64,000 nucleotides of DNA, taken from NCBI GenBank assembly GCA_030432295.1, contig JAUIHI010000015.1, positions 62,001-126,000 of the forward strand. Reading direction: 5' to 3'. A model generated the notes under the pieces. The model was not told the DNA's origin. It saw only the letters and a list, made by a program, of their open reading frames with translations, and did not search any database. A program made the translations under genes and the position numbers. Origin of the DNA: Anaerolineae bacterium (lineage in GTDB: Bacteria; Chloroflexota; Anaerolineae; Caldilineales; Caldilineaceae). Shown here piece by piece: positions 45,500-54,266 of the stretch (position 1 is its first letter; each line of letters opens with the position of its first letter).

Positions 45500-46786
45500 T
45501 CATGCAATCACTCCTGCTTCTCGCCCGGCGGCGATGAAAACGTCCAGGGCGAAGTCGATGTCTTCCGGGGAATGGGCGGCTGTCACATTGGCGCGCAGCC
45601 GGGCCGCGCCTTCCTGGACAGCGGGCGGCAGCACAGGCAGGACAAAGACGCCGTGATCCTGGCAGTACTTTGTCATCTGCATGGCGATCTCTTCTGTGCC
45701 CACCATAATCGGCACAATCGGCGTGACTGTGACGCCCGTATCAAAACCGGCCGCTTGCAGACCGCCGATAAAGTGGCGCACGTTGCGGGTGAGCACTTCG
45801 TTGCGCTCGATGCCCTCATCTTCCAGCACGTGGAAGGCTTCGATAATCGCGCCGGCCACTGCGGGCGGCAGGGCCGCGCTGAAGACGAACCCCCGGGCCG
45901 TGTGGCGCAGGAATGTGATCATCTTCTTGTCTCCGGCGATGTAGCCGCCGATGCCGGGTATCGTCTTGCTCAGGGTTCCCATCTTCACATCAATCGATCC
46001 GGGCATGTCGTAGTACTCCTCGATCCCCCGCCCGTTGGCCCCCAACACGCCCAAGCTGTGGGCTTCGTCCACCATCAGCCGGGCGTTGTAGCGGTGGCAA
46101 AGCTCCACTGCCGCGGGCAGGTTGAAGATGTCCCCATCCATCGAGAAGACCGCGTCGGCCACCACCAGCTTGCCCGCGCCTTCGGGAGCGCGGCGCAGTT
46201 GTCGTTCCAGATCGTCCATATCGTTGTGGCGATAGCGCTTGAATTCGCCCCGGGCCAACACACAGCCATCCACAATACTGGCGTGGTTCCACTTGTCCGA
46301 AAGCACCCAATCCCCCCGGCCTACAAGCGTGCTGATGGTAGCCAGGTTTGTCACATAGCCCGAACTGTAGACGATTGCATCTTCCCGTCCCACAAAGTTG
46401 GCAATCGTCTGCTCCATCTGGGCGTGCAGGTCCAGCGTGCCACCCAGAATGCGCACGCCGTGGGTTCCCGCGCCATATTTGTCTGCGGCGGCTTTGGCTG
46501 CGGCCACAATGCGCGGGTGGTTGATTAGGCCCAAATAGGTGTAGGTGGCAAACATCAGCTTGCGCTTGCCCTCTGTGACCACCCAAGGGCCGTCCAGCTC
46601 CTCTACAGGCTGAAAATAGTAATAGTTCTCGTCTTCCTGAATTTTGGTGACCCGATCCCACCAGGCGTCGATCTTCCAGGAGAAGGGGTCGTGGCCTGCG
46701 CCGGCCCCATTGAGCGCTGTTTCTGCCAAGGCTTCGGGCGGTGCTGGCGCGTTCTGGGCCTGAAGCCCTGCTACGTTTTTGACCAT
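45500..46786 (-). CDS. PLP-dependent alpha-oxoamine synthase (BioF/KBL/SPT family)
   Basis: 428 residues. The PLP Lys lies in MGTLSKTIPGIGGYIAG and the Schiff-base Asp region in LMVDEAHSLGVLGANGRG; TYTYLGLINHPRI and GTHGVRILGGTLDLHAQME are typical of the family. Such enzymes condense an amino acid with an acyl thioester: 8-amino-7-oxononanoate synthase, glycine C-acetyltransferase or serine palmitoyltransferase. No bio gene lies nearby; the N-terminal extension (about 50 residues, YYYFQPVEELDG) leans towards the KBL/SPT side. AAAGGA before the ATG at 46786. Confidence 0.85.
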   Translation of the reverse strand: MVKNVAGLQAQNAPAPPEALAETALNGAGAGHDPFSWKIDAWWDRVTKIQEDENYYYFQPVEELDGPWVVTEGKRKLMFATYTYLGLINHPRIVAAAKAAADKYGAGTHGVRILGGTLDLHAQMEQTIANFVGREDAIVYSSGYVTNLATISTLVGRGDWVLSDKWNHASIVDGCVLARGEFKRYRHNDMDDLERQLRRAPEGAGKLVVADAVFSMDGDIFNLPAAVELCHRYNARLMVDEAHSLGVLGANGRGIEEYYDMPGSIDVKMGTLSKTIPGIGGYIAGDKKMITFLRHTARGFVFSAALPPAVAGAIIEAFHVLEDEGIERNEVLTRNVRHFIGGLQAAGFDTGVTVTPIVPIMVGTEEIAMQMTKYCQDHGVFVLPVLPPAVQEGAARLRANVTAAHSPEDIDFALDVFIAAGREAGVIA

Positions 46787-47030
46787 GAGATAATTCCTTT
46801 TCGCAATTATTGCGAACAGTGAGTTTACCGGATGGCAAAAGGTCACCGGCAAACCAATAAAAGTGGCAAGCCGTGTCATAGGAAACGAAATAGAAGAAGA
46901 TGTTTCTATGATTCGGCAGGAAGAATGCAAATAGAATAACGCAAGTAGAATAACGGGAAGCCGTTCCCGCGGTGTTGAAATTTATCGAATTGTAGCCTAA
47001 AGCTATTGGGTTCGCAAAGCCCTGCAAGGG

Positions 47031-47060
47031 TTGCGTTAAAAGAAACTTTGATAATAATGT
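47031..47060 (+). promoter_or_regulatory. Candidate leaderless promoter of the hydrolase gene
   Basis: TTGCGT (47031-47036), 18 bases, TAATGT (47055-47060), six bases, ATG. No Shine-Dalgarno is present. A direct repeat TAGAATAACG lies further upstream (about 46931-46955) in the same divergent gap. Confidence 0.45.
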
Positions 47061-47066
47061 AAGAGT

Positions 47067-48098
47067 ATGAACACTTTTCCTGTAACAAATGGCATGAGCG
47101 CTAAGCTTGTGCACCCCTATTTACCCAAGCGCAGCCTGCGCAATGGGACGATTCAGACCCTGCTTTCCCGGCTACCATCCGCCGACGATCAGCTTGTCAA
47201 CCAGGGCGAGCAGCCGCTGATCATCGACGCGGGGCCAGACGAAACCGGTATGGACGCGGCCGGGTCCGTGCGTCTGCTGGGCTACTACACCCCCCACAAA
47301 GCCAGCGGTCCCCGCCGGGGACTGGTGATGACGATCCACGGCTGGGAAGGGTGCAGCCATTCCAGCTACAATCTGGTGGTGGGCAGCAGTCTGGTGGCCG
47401 CGGGCTACGATGTGCTGCGGCTGAACCTGCGGGATCACGGCCCCAGCCACAGCCTGAACCGGGGCATCTTTTATGTGACTCTGCTGGGGGAAGTGCTGGC
47501 CGCTACCCGGCAGGTGGCAGCCCTGGCCGGGGACGATCCCTTCTACATCTTTGGCGCGTCTCTGGGTGGCAACTTTGCCCTGCGTTTGGCCCTGGCCCAG
47601 GCAACCGCACCGATTCCCGGATTGTCCGGTGTCGTTGCCATCAATCCAGTATTGAATGCCAGCCGAGCCAGCGATCTGTTGGACAGCCACGCCTGGACAC
47701 GCCTCTATTTTCGCCGTCGCTGGCTGGCGTCGCTGGCGGCCAAGCAGCGCCTCTTCCCCGGCAGCTACGACTTTGCCCCGGTGCAGAAGCTCACATCCAT
47801 CCGTGCCATGACCGAGTGGATGCTGCAACACTACAGTGCCTACACCGATGTGGAAAAGTACTTCGCAGACTATGCGGTTCCCCCAGCCCGACTGAGCGAA
47901 TTGACTCTCCCGGTGACAATCGTTACCGCTGCCGATGACCCGATTATCCCCGTCGATGATTTCTATGACCTGCCCGATCACCCGCTTCTCTCGGTCCATA
48001 TCCTGCCCAGCGGCGGGCACGTGGGCTATACGGACCTCTTCCCCCTGCGTCACTTCCTGGCCCCGATGACGCTGGAGATTCTGGGTGGCTTTTCCTGA
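47067..48098 (+). CDS. Alpha/beta hydrolase (YheT-like)
   Basis: 343 residues. Fold features: RGLVMTIHGWEGCSHSSYN with the oxyanion loop, nucleophile elbow IFGASLGGNFALRLAL, acid in VTAADDPIIPVDDFY and His in LPSGGHVGYTDLF. The catalytic triad is therefore complete. It resembles the YheT/EMB8 group of esterases; the substrate is unknown. A second ATG (MSAKL) nine codons in is an alternative start. Divergent from the oxoamine synthase gene. Confidence 0.88.
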   Translation: MNTFPVTNGMSAKLVHPYLPKRSLRNGTIQTLLSRLPSADDQLVNQGEQPLIIDAGPDETGMDAAGSVRLLGYYTPHKASGPRRGLVMTIHGWEGCSHSSYNLVVGSSLVAAGYDVLRLNLRDHGPSHSLNRGIFYVTLLGEVLAATRQVAALAGDDPFYIFGASLGGNFALRLALAQATAPIPGLSGVVAINPVLNASRASDLLDSHAWTRLYFRRRWLASLAAKQRLFPGSYDFAPVQKLTSIRAMTEWMLQHYSAYTDVEKYFADYAVPPARLSELTLPVTIVTAADDPIIPVDDFYDLPDHPLLSVHILPSGGHVGYTDLFPLRHFLAPMTLEILGGFS

Positions 48099-48127
48099 AT
48101 CCTTTTCGCTTGTGATAGACTGGACCT

Positions 48128-48964
48128 ATGCACCTGCTAATCACCGGCAGCCGCGGCCAACTGGGCCAGGCGCTGCACACACATCTTAACGCTGCCCACC
48201 AGGTGACCCTGTGGAGCCGCCCGGAATATGACATCGCCGACCCGGCCACTGCCGATGCTGTGGCGAAGCTGGCGCCGAATGTGGTGATCAACGCCGCTGC
48301 CTGGACAAATGTGGACGCCGCGGAAAGTTCGCCCGACGCCGCCTTTGCCGCCAATGCATTGGGGCCGAAATATTTGGCCGAAGGCTGTGCCCGCTGTGGC
48401 GCGGCGCTGGTGCAGATCAGCTCCAACGAAGTTTTTGCCGGGGAAGCGGGCCGCTTCTACCGGGAATACGAAGAACTCGGCCCGGTCACAGTCTACGCCC
48501 GCAGCAAAGCCGCGGGGGAGCGGGCCGCGCGTCAGGTGCTGGACCGATTGTATATTGTGCGGGTGGCCTGGCTCTACGGACCCGGCGGCAACAACTTTCC
48601 GTCCAAAATTGTGGCCGCGGCGGACAAGCACGGCAGTTTGCGGGTGGTGGCGGACGAATTCGGCAACCCCACCAATGCCCCGGATGTAGCTGCGGCCCTG
48701 GAACAGTTGATCGCCAGCGGACGTTACGGCGTGTATCATCTGGTCAACGAAGGCTGCGCCAGCCGCTACGAATGGGCCGTGGAACTCATGCGCCTGAGTG
48801 GGCGGGGCCACATTCCGCTAACACCGATTCCTGCCAGCGAATGGCCCCGACCGGCTATGCCCCCGGCCCACGCCGTGCTGGTCAACCAGGCCGCCGCAGC
48901 CCTGGGCATTCGTCTGCGGCCCTGGCAAGAGGCGTTGGCCGAGTATATTCGGAATACAAAGTGA
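48128..48964 (+). CDS. rmlD: dTDP-4-dehydrorhamnose reductase-like protein
   Basis: 278 residues, RmlD family of the extended SDRs. Cofactor motif LITGSRGQLGQAL, VVINAAAWTNVDAAESSPDAAFAANALG, and the YARSKAAGE catalytic Tyr/Lys. It reduces dTDP-4-keto-rhamnose to dTDP-rhamnose for surface glycans. rmlA, rmlB and rmlC are absent from the window, but a glycosyltransferase follows, in line with a glycan role. TAGACT six bases before the ATG and no Shine-Dalgarno suggest a leaderless start. Confidence 0.9.
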   Translation: MHLLITGSRGQLGQALHTHLNAAHQVTLWSRPEYDIADPATADAVAKLAPNVVINAAAWTNVDAAESSPDAAFAANALGPKYLAEGCARCGAALVQISSNEVFAGEAGRFYREYEELGPVTVYARSKAAGERAARQVLDRLYIVRVAWLYGPGGNNFPSKIVAAADKHGSLRVVADEFGNPTNAPDVAAALEQLIASGRYGVYHLVNEGCASRYEWAVELMRLSGRGHIPLTPIPASEWPRPAMPPAHAVLVNQAAAALGIRLRPWQEALAEYIRNTK

Positions 48965-48974
48965 TTGAATTTTA

Positions 48975-49038
48975 GGTATTAGGTATTGGGTATTTCGTCG
49001 GGAGAACAATCCCGACGAAATACCCAATACCTAATACC
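48975..49038 (+). terminator. 29-bp perfect palindrome after rmlD
   Basis: Arms 48975-49003 and 49010-49038, loop GAACAA. The outer part is GGTATTAGGTATTGGGTATT, three variants of one short word, and the inner part is TCGTCGGGA. It begins 11 bases past the rmlD stop and ends 19 bases before the next gene. Confidence 0.75.
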
Positions 49039-49057
49039 CTATACCCGAAAGATTGAT

Positions 49058-50239
49058 ATGGCAGACCACAAATCGAACGGCAAACCGCCCCGCAAGCCGG
49101 GCAAACCTATGGAAATTCCTTTGAACGCCAGCCGCTCCAACGCGGTGACACAGGACGAGACCTACGGCGCGCTGCGGGATGACAACCGGGTGGTCATGCG
49201 CCACAGCATCGCGCTCAATCTCGAATCGTTTATCCCCGCGTCCGAGGCCTTCAATCCCCGGCCCGTGCGGGACTATCCGGCCCTGCGGCCAGCCACGCCC
49301 CCCTTCTTCTCGGTGGTCATCCCCAACTACAACGGACAGCGTCATCTGGCTGGACTGTTTGCCGCATTGCAGAAACAGACTTTTACAGACTTTGAGGTGA
49401 TTCTGGCTGACGACGCCAGCAGCGACGGGTCCGTCGCCTTTGTGGAAGAGGCCTTTCCCACAACACGGGTCCTGACCAATCGCAACAATCTGGGCTTTGC
49501 AGTCAACGCCAACGCCGCGGTGGACGCAGCCCTGGGCCGGGTGATCGTCCTGCTCAACAACGACACAGAACCGGACCCGGACTGGCTGGCCGAGCTTGCC
49601 AAAACCATCTGCCAGCACCCGGATGCCGCGATTGTCGCCAGCAAATTGCTGCTTTTTGACAAGCGGGATCACCTGCATACCACCGGCGATACGATGGGGC
49701 TGGACGGCATTCCCCGCAATCGGGGCGTCTGGGAAGAGGACCGGGGCCAGTACGACGGCCAGACCGAAATCTTCGGCGGCTGTGGTGGCGCAATGGCGAT
49801 CCGCAAGGATGTCTGGCAGGCCCTGGGCGGCTTTGATGAGGATTTCTGGATGTATCTGGAGGATGTGGACTTTGCCTTCCGCGTTCAACTGGCCGGCTGG
49901 AAAGCGGTCTACGCGCCGGCGGCTCGCGTCTATCACAAACTGAGCAGCAGCGGCGGCGACGACCTGAGCAGCTTTTACGTGGGGCGCAACACTCTCTGGA
50001 TGCTGGCCAAGAATATGCCCACCAGCCTGCTCCTGCGCCACCTGCCGGAGATCGTCGCTGCCCAGGGGCAGATTGCCATCGACGCCCTGCGCAACTGGCG
50101 GGGAACCGCCGCCCGCGCCCGTCTGCGGGGACAGTTGGCGGGTTTGCTGGGATTGCCCGCTCAACTGCGCAAACGTAAGACGATCCAGCGTCAACGGATG
50201 CTGGACGACGCCGAGTTGGAACGACGTTTGACCTCTTGA
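49058..50239 (+). CDS. Family 2 glycosyltransferase
   Basis: About 393 residues. A GT-A domain begins near residue 85: FSVVIPNYNGQRHLAGLFAALQKQTFTDFEVILADDASSDGS, with the DxD-type metal site in LLNNDTEPDPDW and the acceptor loop EIFGGCGGAMAIRKDVWQALGGFDEDFWMYLEDVDFAFR. The pattern resembles rhamnosyltransferase-type GT2 enzymes, fitting the upstream rmlD. The N-terminal 85 residues are unusual and unrecognised. No membrane helix. Start at 49058; the frame upstream of it runs through the palindrome. Confidence 0.9.
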   Translation: MADHKSNGKPPRKPGKPMEIPLNASRSNAVTQDETYGALRDDNRVVMRHSIALNLESFIPASEAFNPRPVRDYPALRPATPPFFSVVIPNYNGQRHLAGLFAALQKQTFTDFEVILADDASSDGSVAFVEEAFPTTRVLTNRNNLGFAVNANAAVDAALGRVIVLLNNDTEPDPDWLAELAKTICQHPDAAIVASKLLLFDKRDHLHTTGDTMGLDGIPRNRGVWEEDRGQYDGQTEIFGGCGGAMAIRKDVWQALGGFDEDFWMYLEDVDFAFRVQLAGWKAVYAPAARVYHKLSSSGGDDLSSFYVGRNTLWMLAKNMPTSLLLRHLPEIVAAQGQIAIDALRNWRGTAARARLRGQLAGLLGLPAQLRKRKTIQRQRMLDDAELERRLTS

Positions 50240-50264
50240 CGCACCACGCACCACGGAGCCAGCC

Positions 50265-52889
50265 ATGCAAGCCCCACCCGAACGCCTCGGCGCATTTTAT
50301 CTCGGCGCAGAAATCGATCCCGCCACCGGTGAGCAGACAGAGACGCCCATCAACTACGACGCCCGGGACCTGACCACCCACGCGGTCTGTGTGGGGATGA
50401 CGGGCAGCGGCAAGACGGGTCTCTGCATCGGTCTGTTGGAAGAGGCAGCCATCGACAAAGTCCCCGCGCTGATCATCGACCCCAAAGGCGATCTGACCAA
50501 TCTGCTCCTCCAATTCCCCGACCTGTTGCCCAGCGACTTCCGCCCGTGGATCAACGCGGACGACGCCCGGCGCAAGGGGCAGACTGTCGATGAATACGCC
50601 GAGGCCACCGCGGGGATGTGGCGCAAGGGGCTGGCCGACTGGGGCCAGGGCAGCGAACGCATTCAGATGCTCAAGGATGCGGTGGACTATACCGTCTACA
50701 CCCCCGGCTCGGACGCGGGGATTCCGGTCAGCATTCTGGGCAGCCTGGCCGCCCCCAAACTGAGCTTTGACACCCACGCCGAAACCATCCGTGACCGCAT
50801 CTCTGGCACGACCTCCGCGCTGCTGGGACTGGTGGGCGTCAACGCCGATCCGATTCTGAGCCGGGAAGCGATTCTGCTCTCCAATATTTTTGAATTCTAC
50901 TGGAAGCAGGGCGAAGACCTGGACCTGGCCAAGCTGATTCTGGCGATTCAGTCGCCGCCTGTGCGCCAGGTGGGCGTCTTTGATGTGGACACTTTCTTCC
51001 CCCAGAAGGATAGATTCAGTCTGGCAATGGCCTTCAACAATCTGATGGCCGCGCCCAGTTTTCAGTCCTGGCTGGAAGGTGACCCCCTGGACATCGACCG
51101 CCTCTTTTTCACCGCGGAGGGCAAGCCCCGCCACAGTATCTTTTACATCGCCCATCTCAGCGACAGCGAGCGGATGTTCTTTGTCACTCTGCTGTTGGAA
51201 GCGCTGGTCACGTGGATGCGGGGGCAGACGGGCACGACCAGTCTGCGCGCACTGCTCTACTTCGACGAAATTTTTGGCTTCTTCCCGCCGGTGCAGGAAC
51301 CGCCCTCCAAAAAGCCCCTGCTCACTCTTTTGAAGCAGGCCAGAGCTTTCGGGCTGGGGTCTGTGCTAGTGACCCAAAACCCGGTAGACATCGACTACAA
51401 AGGGCTGACCAACGCGGGGACCTGGTTTATCGGCAAACTCCAGGCCGAGCGGGACAAAGACCGGGTCTTGCAGGGGCTGAAGGGTGCGATTGCCGAGGCG
51501 GGCCGCTCCGCCGACGCGGTGGACTACGACGCGCTCATCACCGCCCTGAGCAGCCGGGTCTTTCTGATGAACAATGTCCACGAGGACGCACCGGTCGTCT
51601 TCAACACCCGCTGGGTAATGAGCTATCTGCGCGGGCCGCTGACCCGTCCACAAGTACGGGATTTGATGGCTCCGAAGAAGGCTGCGTTGGCTGCCCAGGC
51701 CGCCAGCCACGTGGAAGCAGCCCCTACGCCTCAAGTGCGTCAGACTGTCCAGGAGTCCGAACCTGCGGTGGCTGCCTCTGCCCCCGCCCCAGCCAAGCCC
51801 GCCGAACCCGACGCGCCCAAAGGCTTTTCGGCCATCCAGGCCACCCTGGACCCGTCTGTGGCCCAGGCCTATCTGCCAGTGGATATGAGCCGCTCCCGCG
51901 CGGTCAAAGTCGTGGCCGACGACGCGGGACGGGCCATCGACGTGAAAGCCGTGCAGATGATCTACGAGCCGGCTGTGCTGGGCGCGGCCACTGTGCGCTT
52001 TCTGGATCGGGCCAAGCGCATCGACGAAAAGCGGGATTTGGTCCTGCTCTCGCCTGTCACCAGCAATGCGTTGACTAATATCGAATGGGAACGGGCCGAT
52101 TCTCTGCCCCTGGCCCTCTCAGCCCTGGAACGGGGACCGGCCCACGCCGAAGCAAGCGAAGGTCCTTTCTTCGCCCCTGTGCCGGAAGAGGTCAACACCG
52201 AACGGGAGTTACGTTCGATTGCCAATGAGCTTTCCGATTGGCTCTACTACAACAAGCGGCTGAAAATTACCACCCACGCCACCCTGGACATCCACCAGGA
52301 ACCGGGGGAGAGCGACCGCTCCTTTCGCATCCGCCTGCAGGACGCGGCCCGGGAGAAACGGGACGAGGAAGTGGACAAACTGCGCAGCAAATACCGCACC
52401 CAACTGGACCGGCTGGGGGATCGGCTGGACAAATACAAAAAGGACCTGGCCCAGGACGAGGCTGCCTACGGCGCGCGCAAACAGCAGGAATGGGTGAGCC
52501 TGGGCGAGACTGCCCTGAACTTCTTCTTGGGCCGACGCAGCAGCCGGGTTCTCAGCACTGCGGCCAGCAAACGGAGTATGACCTCCAAAGCCAAAAGCGA
52601 AATCGAGCGCACTCAGGAGGAGATCGAGGACCTGCAAAAGGAGATGGAGTCGGTGGAGAAGGAGTTGGAGACCGCCGCCGACGAGATCACCCGCAAGTGG
52701 GCCGAACTGCTGGACGATCTGACCACCGAAGAGGTGAAACCCCGGCGTGCGGATGTGGATGTGGAATTCGTGGCCGTGGGCTGGATGCCCTCCTGGCTGG
52801 TGACCTATCACGATGGCATTGCCACCCGCCGCGCGGCTGTGCCCGCCTATCCGTTGCCTGTGCAAGAGACAAAACGTGCCGAAACTTAA
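50265..52889 (+). CDS. HerA/FtsK-like ATPase with long coiled coil
   Basis: 874 residues. The N-terminal RecA-like ATPase has Walker A GMTGSGKT (residues 44-51), IIDPKGDL, and a later ALLYFDEIFGFFPPV Walker B plus LLTLLKQARAFGLGSVLVTQNP, as in HerA/DUF853 proteins. After an Ala/Pro-rich linker (about 475-525) come an alpha/beta segment and a coiled coil (about 690-840, DEEVDKLRSKYRTQLDRLGDRLDKYKKDL and EIERTQEEIEDLQKEMESVEKELE). Such ATPases move DNA or process its ends, but nurA is not adjacent, so the role is open. Preceded by CGGAGCC. Confidence 0.85.
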   Translation: MQAPPERLGAFYLGAEIDPATGEQTETPINYDARDLTTHAVCVGMTGSGKTGLCIGLLEEAAIDKVPALIIDPKGDLTNLLLQFPDLLPSDFRPWINADDARRKGQTVDEYAEATAGMWRKGLADWGQGSERIQMLKDAVDYTVYTPGSDAGIPVSILGSLAAPKLSFDTHAETIRDRISGTTSALLGLVGVNADPILSREAILLSNIFEFYWKQGEDLDLAKLILAIQSPPVRQVGVFDVDTFFPQKDRFSLAMAFNNLMAAPSFQSWLEGDPLDIDRLFFTAEGKPRHSIFYIAHLSDSERMFFVTLLLEALVTWMRGQTGTTSLRALLYFDEIFGFFPPVQEPPSKKPLLTLLKQARAFGLGSVLVTQNPVDIDYKGLTNAGTWFIGKLQAERDKDRVLQGLKGAIAEAGRSADAVDYDALITALSSRVFLMNNVHEDAPVVFNTRWVMSYLRGPLTRPQVRDLMAPKKAALAAQAASHVEAAPTPQVRQTVQESEPAVAASAPAPAKPAEPDAPKGFSAIQATLDPSVAQAYLPVDMSRSRAVKVVADDAGRAIDVKAVQMIYEPAVLGAATVRFLDRAKRIDEKRDLVLLSPVTSNALTNIEWERADSLPLALSALERGPAHAEASEGPFFAPVPEEVNTERELRSIANELSDWLYYNKRLKITTHATLDIHQEPGESDRSFRIRLQDAAREKRDEEVDKLRSKYRTQLDRLGDRLDKYKKDLAQDEAAYGARKQQEWVSLGETALNFFLGRRSSRVLSTAASKRSMTSKAKSEIERTQEEIEDLQKEMESVEKELETAADEITRKWAELLDDLTTEEVKPRRADVDVEFVAVGWMPSWLVTYHDGIATRRAAVPAYPLPVQETKRAET

Positions 52890-54102
52890 ATTGATTGGTT
52901 GGACAAGCAGGAGTTCGACTTTTGCCAAAAGGCGAACTCCTGCCGTGTGGGTTCTGGCTCTATTGTCGGTGCTATTGCTGGCCGCCTGTCTTCCGCCGCC
53001 ACTTTCGTCGGGTCCGGTTCTCCCGGCGGTGGAGGCTGTGCCCACATTTGTGCCTGCACTCGGGTCCTCGGCCCCGTCCACTGTCTATCCCACCGTAACG
53101 CCTTTTTTCACTGACACGCCACACCCCACTCCGGTTCCACCCACTGCAACCCAGCCCCCCACTGCCGTCGCCAACCTCGGCCCACAGCCCATTCTGGAAA
53201 TTCCACTGGACGGACCCGCCCAAAGCAGTTGGGCCGAGTTTTCCGGGATGGCCTGGTATGGGGACTTTCTGGTGTTGCTGCCCCAATACCCCGACCGTTT
53301 CGGTTCCGGGGATGGAGCTTTTTTGGTGCTGGATCGGGCGGAGATTGAGGCGTTTGTGGATGGCACGCTGGCCGGCCCGCTAACGCCCCGGCTGTTGCCT
53401 GTGGACGCACCGGGGCTGCGTGCCCAATTCCCCGGCTATCAGGGGTTGGAGTCGATTGTCTTTGATGGGGAAAATGTCTATTTGACGGTGGAGACCAAAC
53501 CAACTTTCGCAATGATGGGATGGATTTTGGCCGGGCGGGTGGAGCCGGATTTGAGCGCGCTGCACATCGACCTGGCATCGGCCCGGGAGATTCCGCCCCA
53601 GGCCGACATCAACAATCTGACCGATGAGACGATTGTCCTCTGGGGCAGCGGGGAGGACGCGACTCTCCTGACGATTTATGAGGCCAACGGACGGCTGATC
53701 AACAGCAGACCTGTGGCCCACCGTTTTGCCGCCGACCTGACACCTCTGGCTCCGCTGCCGCTTGCGCCGGTAGAATATCGCATCACCGACGCCAACCCCG
53801 CGGATGCGGATGGCCGTTTCTGGGCCATCAACTATTTCTATCCCGGCGATGTCAAGCTGAAGGCCGACAGCGATCCCCTGCTGCGCCTGATTGTGAATAA
53901 TTTGCCCCAGATAGAGCGACTGGTGGAGTTTCAGATTACAGACGACGGCGTGCGTTTTGCCAACACCCCGCCCATCTATCTGCAACTGCTGGAAGCCGAC
54001 GCCCGCAACTGGGAAGGAATCGTCCGCCTGGGCGACCGGGGCTTTCTGCTGGTGACGGACACCCATCCCCGCACAATTCTGGCCTTTGTGGCAAAACCCT
54101 AA
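52876..54102 (+). CDS. Lipoprotein with phytase-like/beta-propeller domain
   Basis: About 408 residues. Signal peptide with lipobox LLLAAC, a Pro/Thr-rich linker, then a repeated beta domain: EFSGMAWYGDFLVLLPQYPDR, GLESIVFDGENVYLTVETKP, WEGIVRLGDRGFLLVTDTHPRTILAFV. This resembles the esterase-like/phytase-like propeller families; no active site identified. The start is uncertain: GTG at 52876 overlaps the ATPase gene by 14 bases, with later TTG and GTG choices. A hairpin repeat (52907-52943) encodes SRSSTFAKRRTPA, the basic part of the signal peptide. Confidence 0.72.
   Translation: MPKLKLIGWTSRSSTFAKRRTPAVWVLALLSVLLLAACLPPPLSSGPVLPAVEAVPTFVPALGSSAPSTVYPTVTPFFTDTPHPTPVPPTATQPPTAVANLGPQPILEIPLDGPAQSSWAEFSGMAWYGDFLVLLPQYPDRFGSGDGAFLVLDRAEIEAFVDGTLAGPLTPRLLPVDAPGLRAQFPGYQGLESIVFDGENVYLTVETKPTFAMMGWILAGRVEPDLSALHIDLASAREIPPQADINNLTDETIVLWGSGEDATLLTIYEANGRLINSRPVAHRFAADLTPLAPLPLAPVEYRITDANPADADGRFWAINYFYPGDVKLKADSDPLLRLIVNNLPQIERLVEFQITDDGVRFANTPPIYLQLLEADARNWEGIVRLGDRGFLLVTDTHPRTILAFVAKP
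52907..52943. repeat. AAGTTC-type hairpin repeat, variant in a signal peptide
   Basis: 17-position stem with one mismatch (GCAGGAGTTCGACTTTT arm) and GCC loop. Related to 26586-26619 and 60366-60401. It lies between the ATPase stop and the hydrophobic part of the lipoprotein signal. Confidence 0.8.
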
Positions 54103-54129
54103 CCTGGCGTGGCCAGAACCAATGAAGAG

Positions 54130-54204
54130 TTTGTATACACGGATGAAAAAGAACACGGATAGAATACAAAGCTATCCGTGTTCTTTTTCATCCGTGTATA
54201 CAAA
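54130..54204 (+). terminator. 33-bp perfect ACGGAT-type palindrome
   Basis: Arms 54130-54162 and 54172-54204 with a 9-base loop; words ACACGGATGAAAAAG and AACACGGATAG. It starts 28 bases past the lipoprotein stop and ends 63 bases before the convergent regulator stop. Longest perfect stem in the window. Confidence 0.8.
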
Positions 54205-54266
54205 AATCCCGCTCTCTTGCACACAACCAAAATTTCACCGGTACAGTCAACCCAGTCCGGCCAGCC

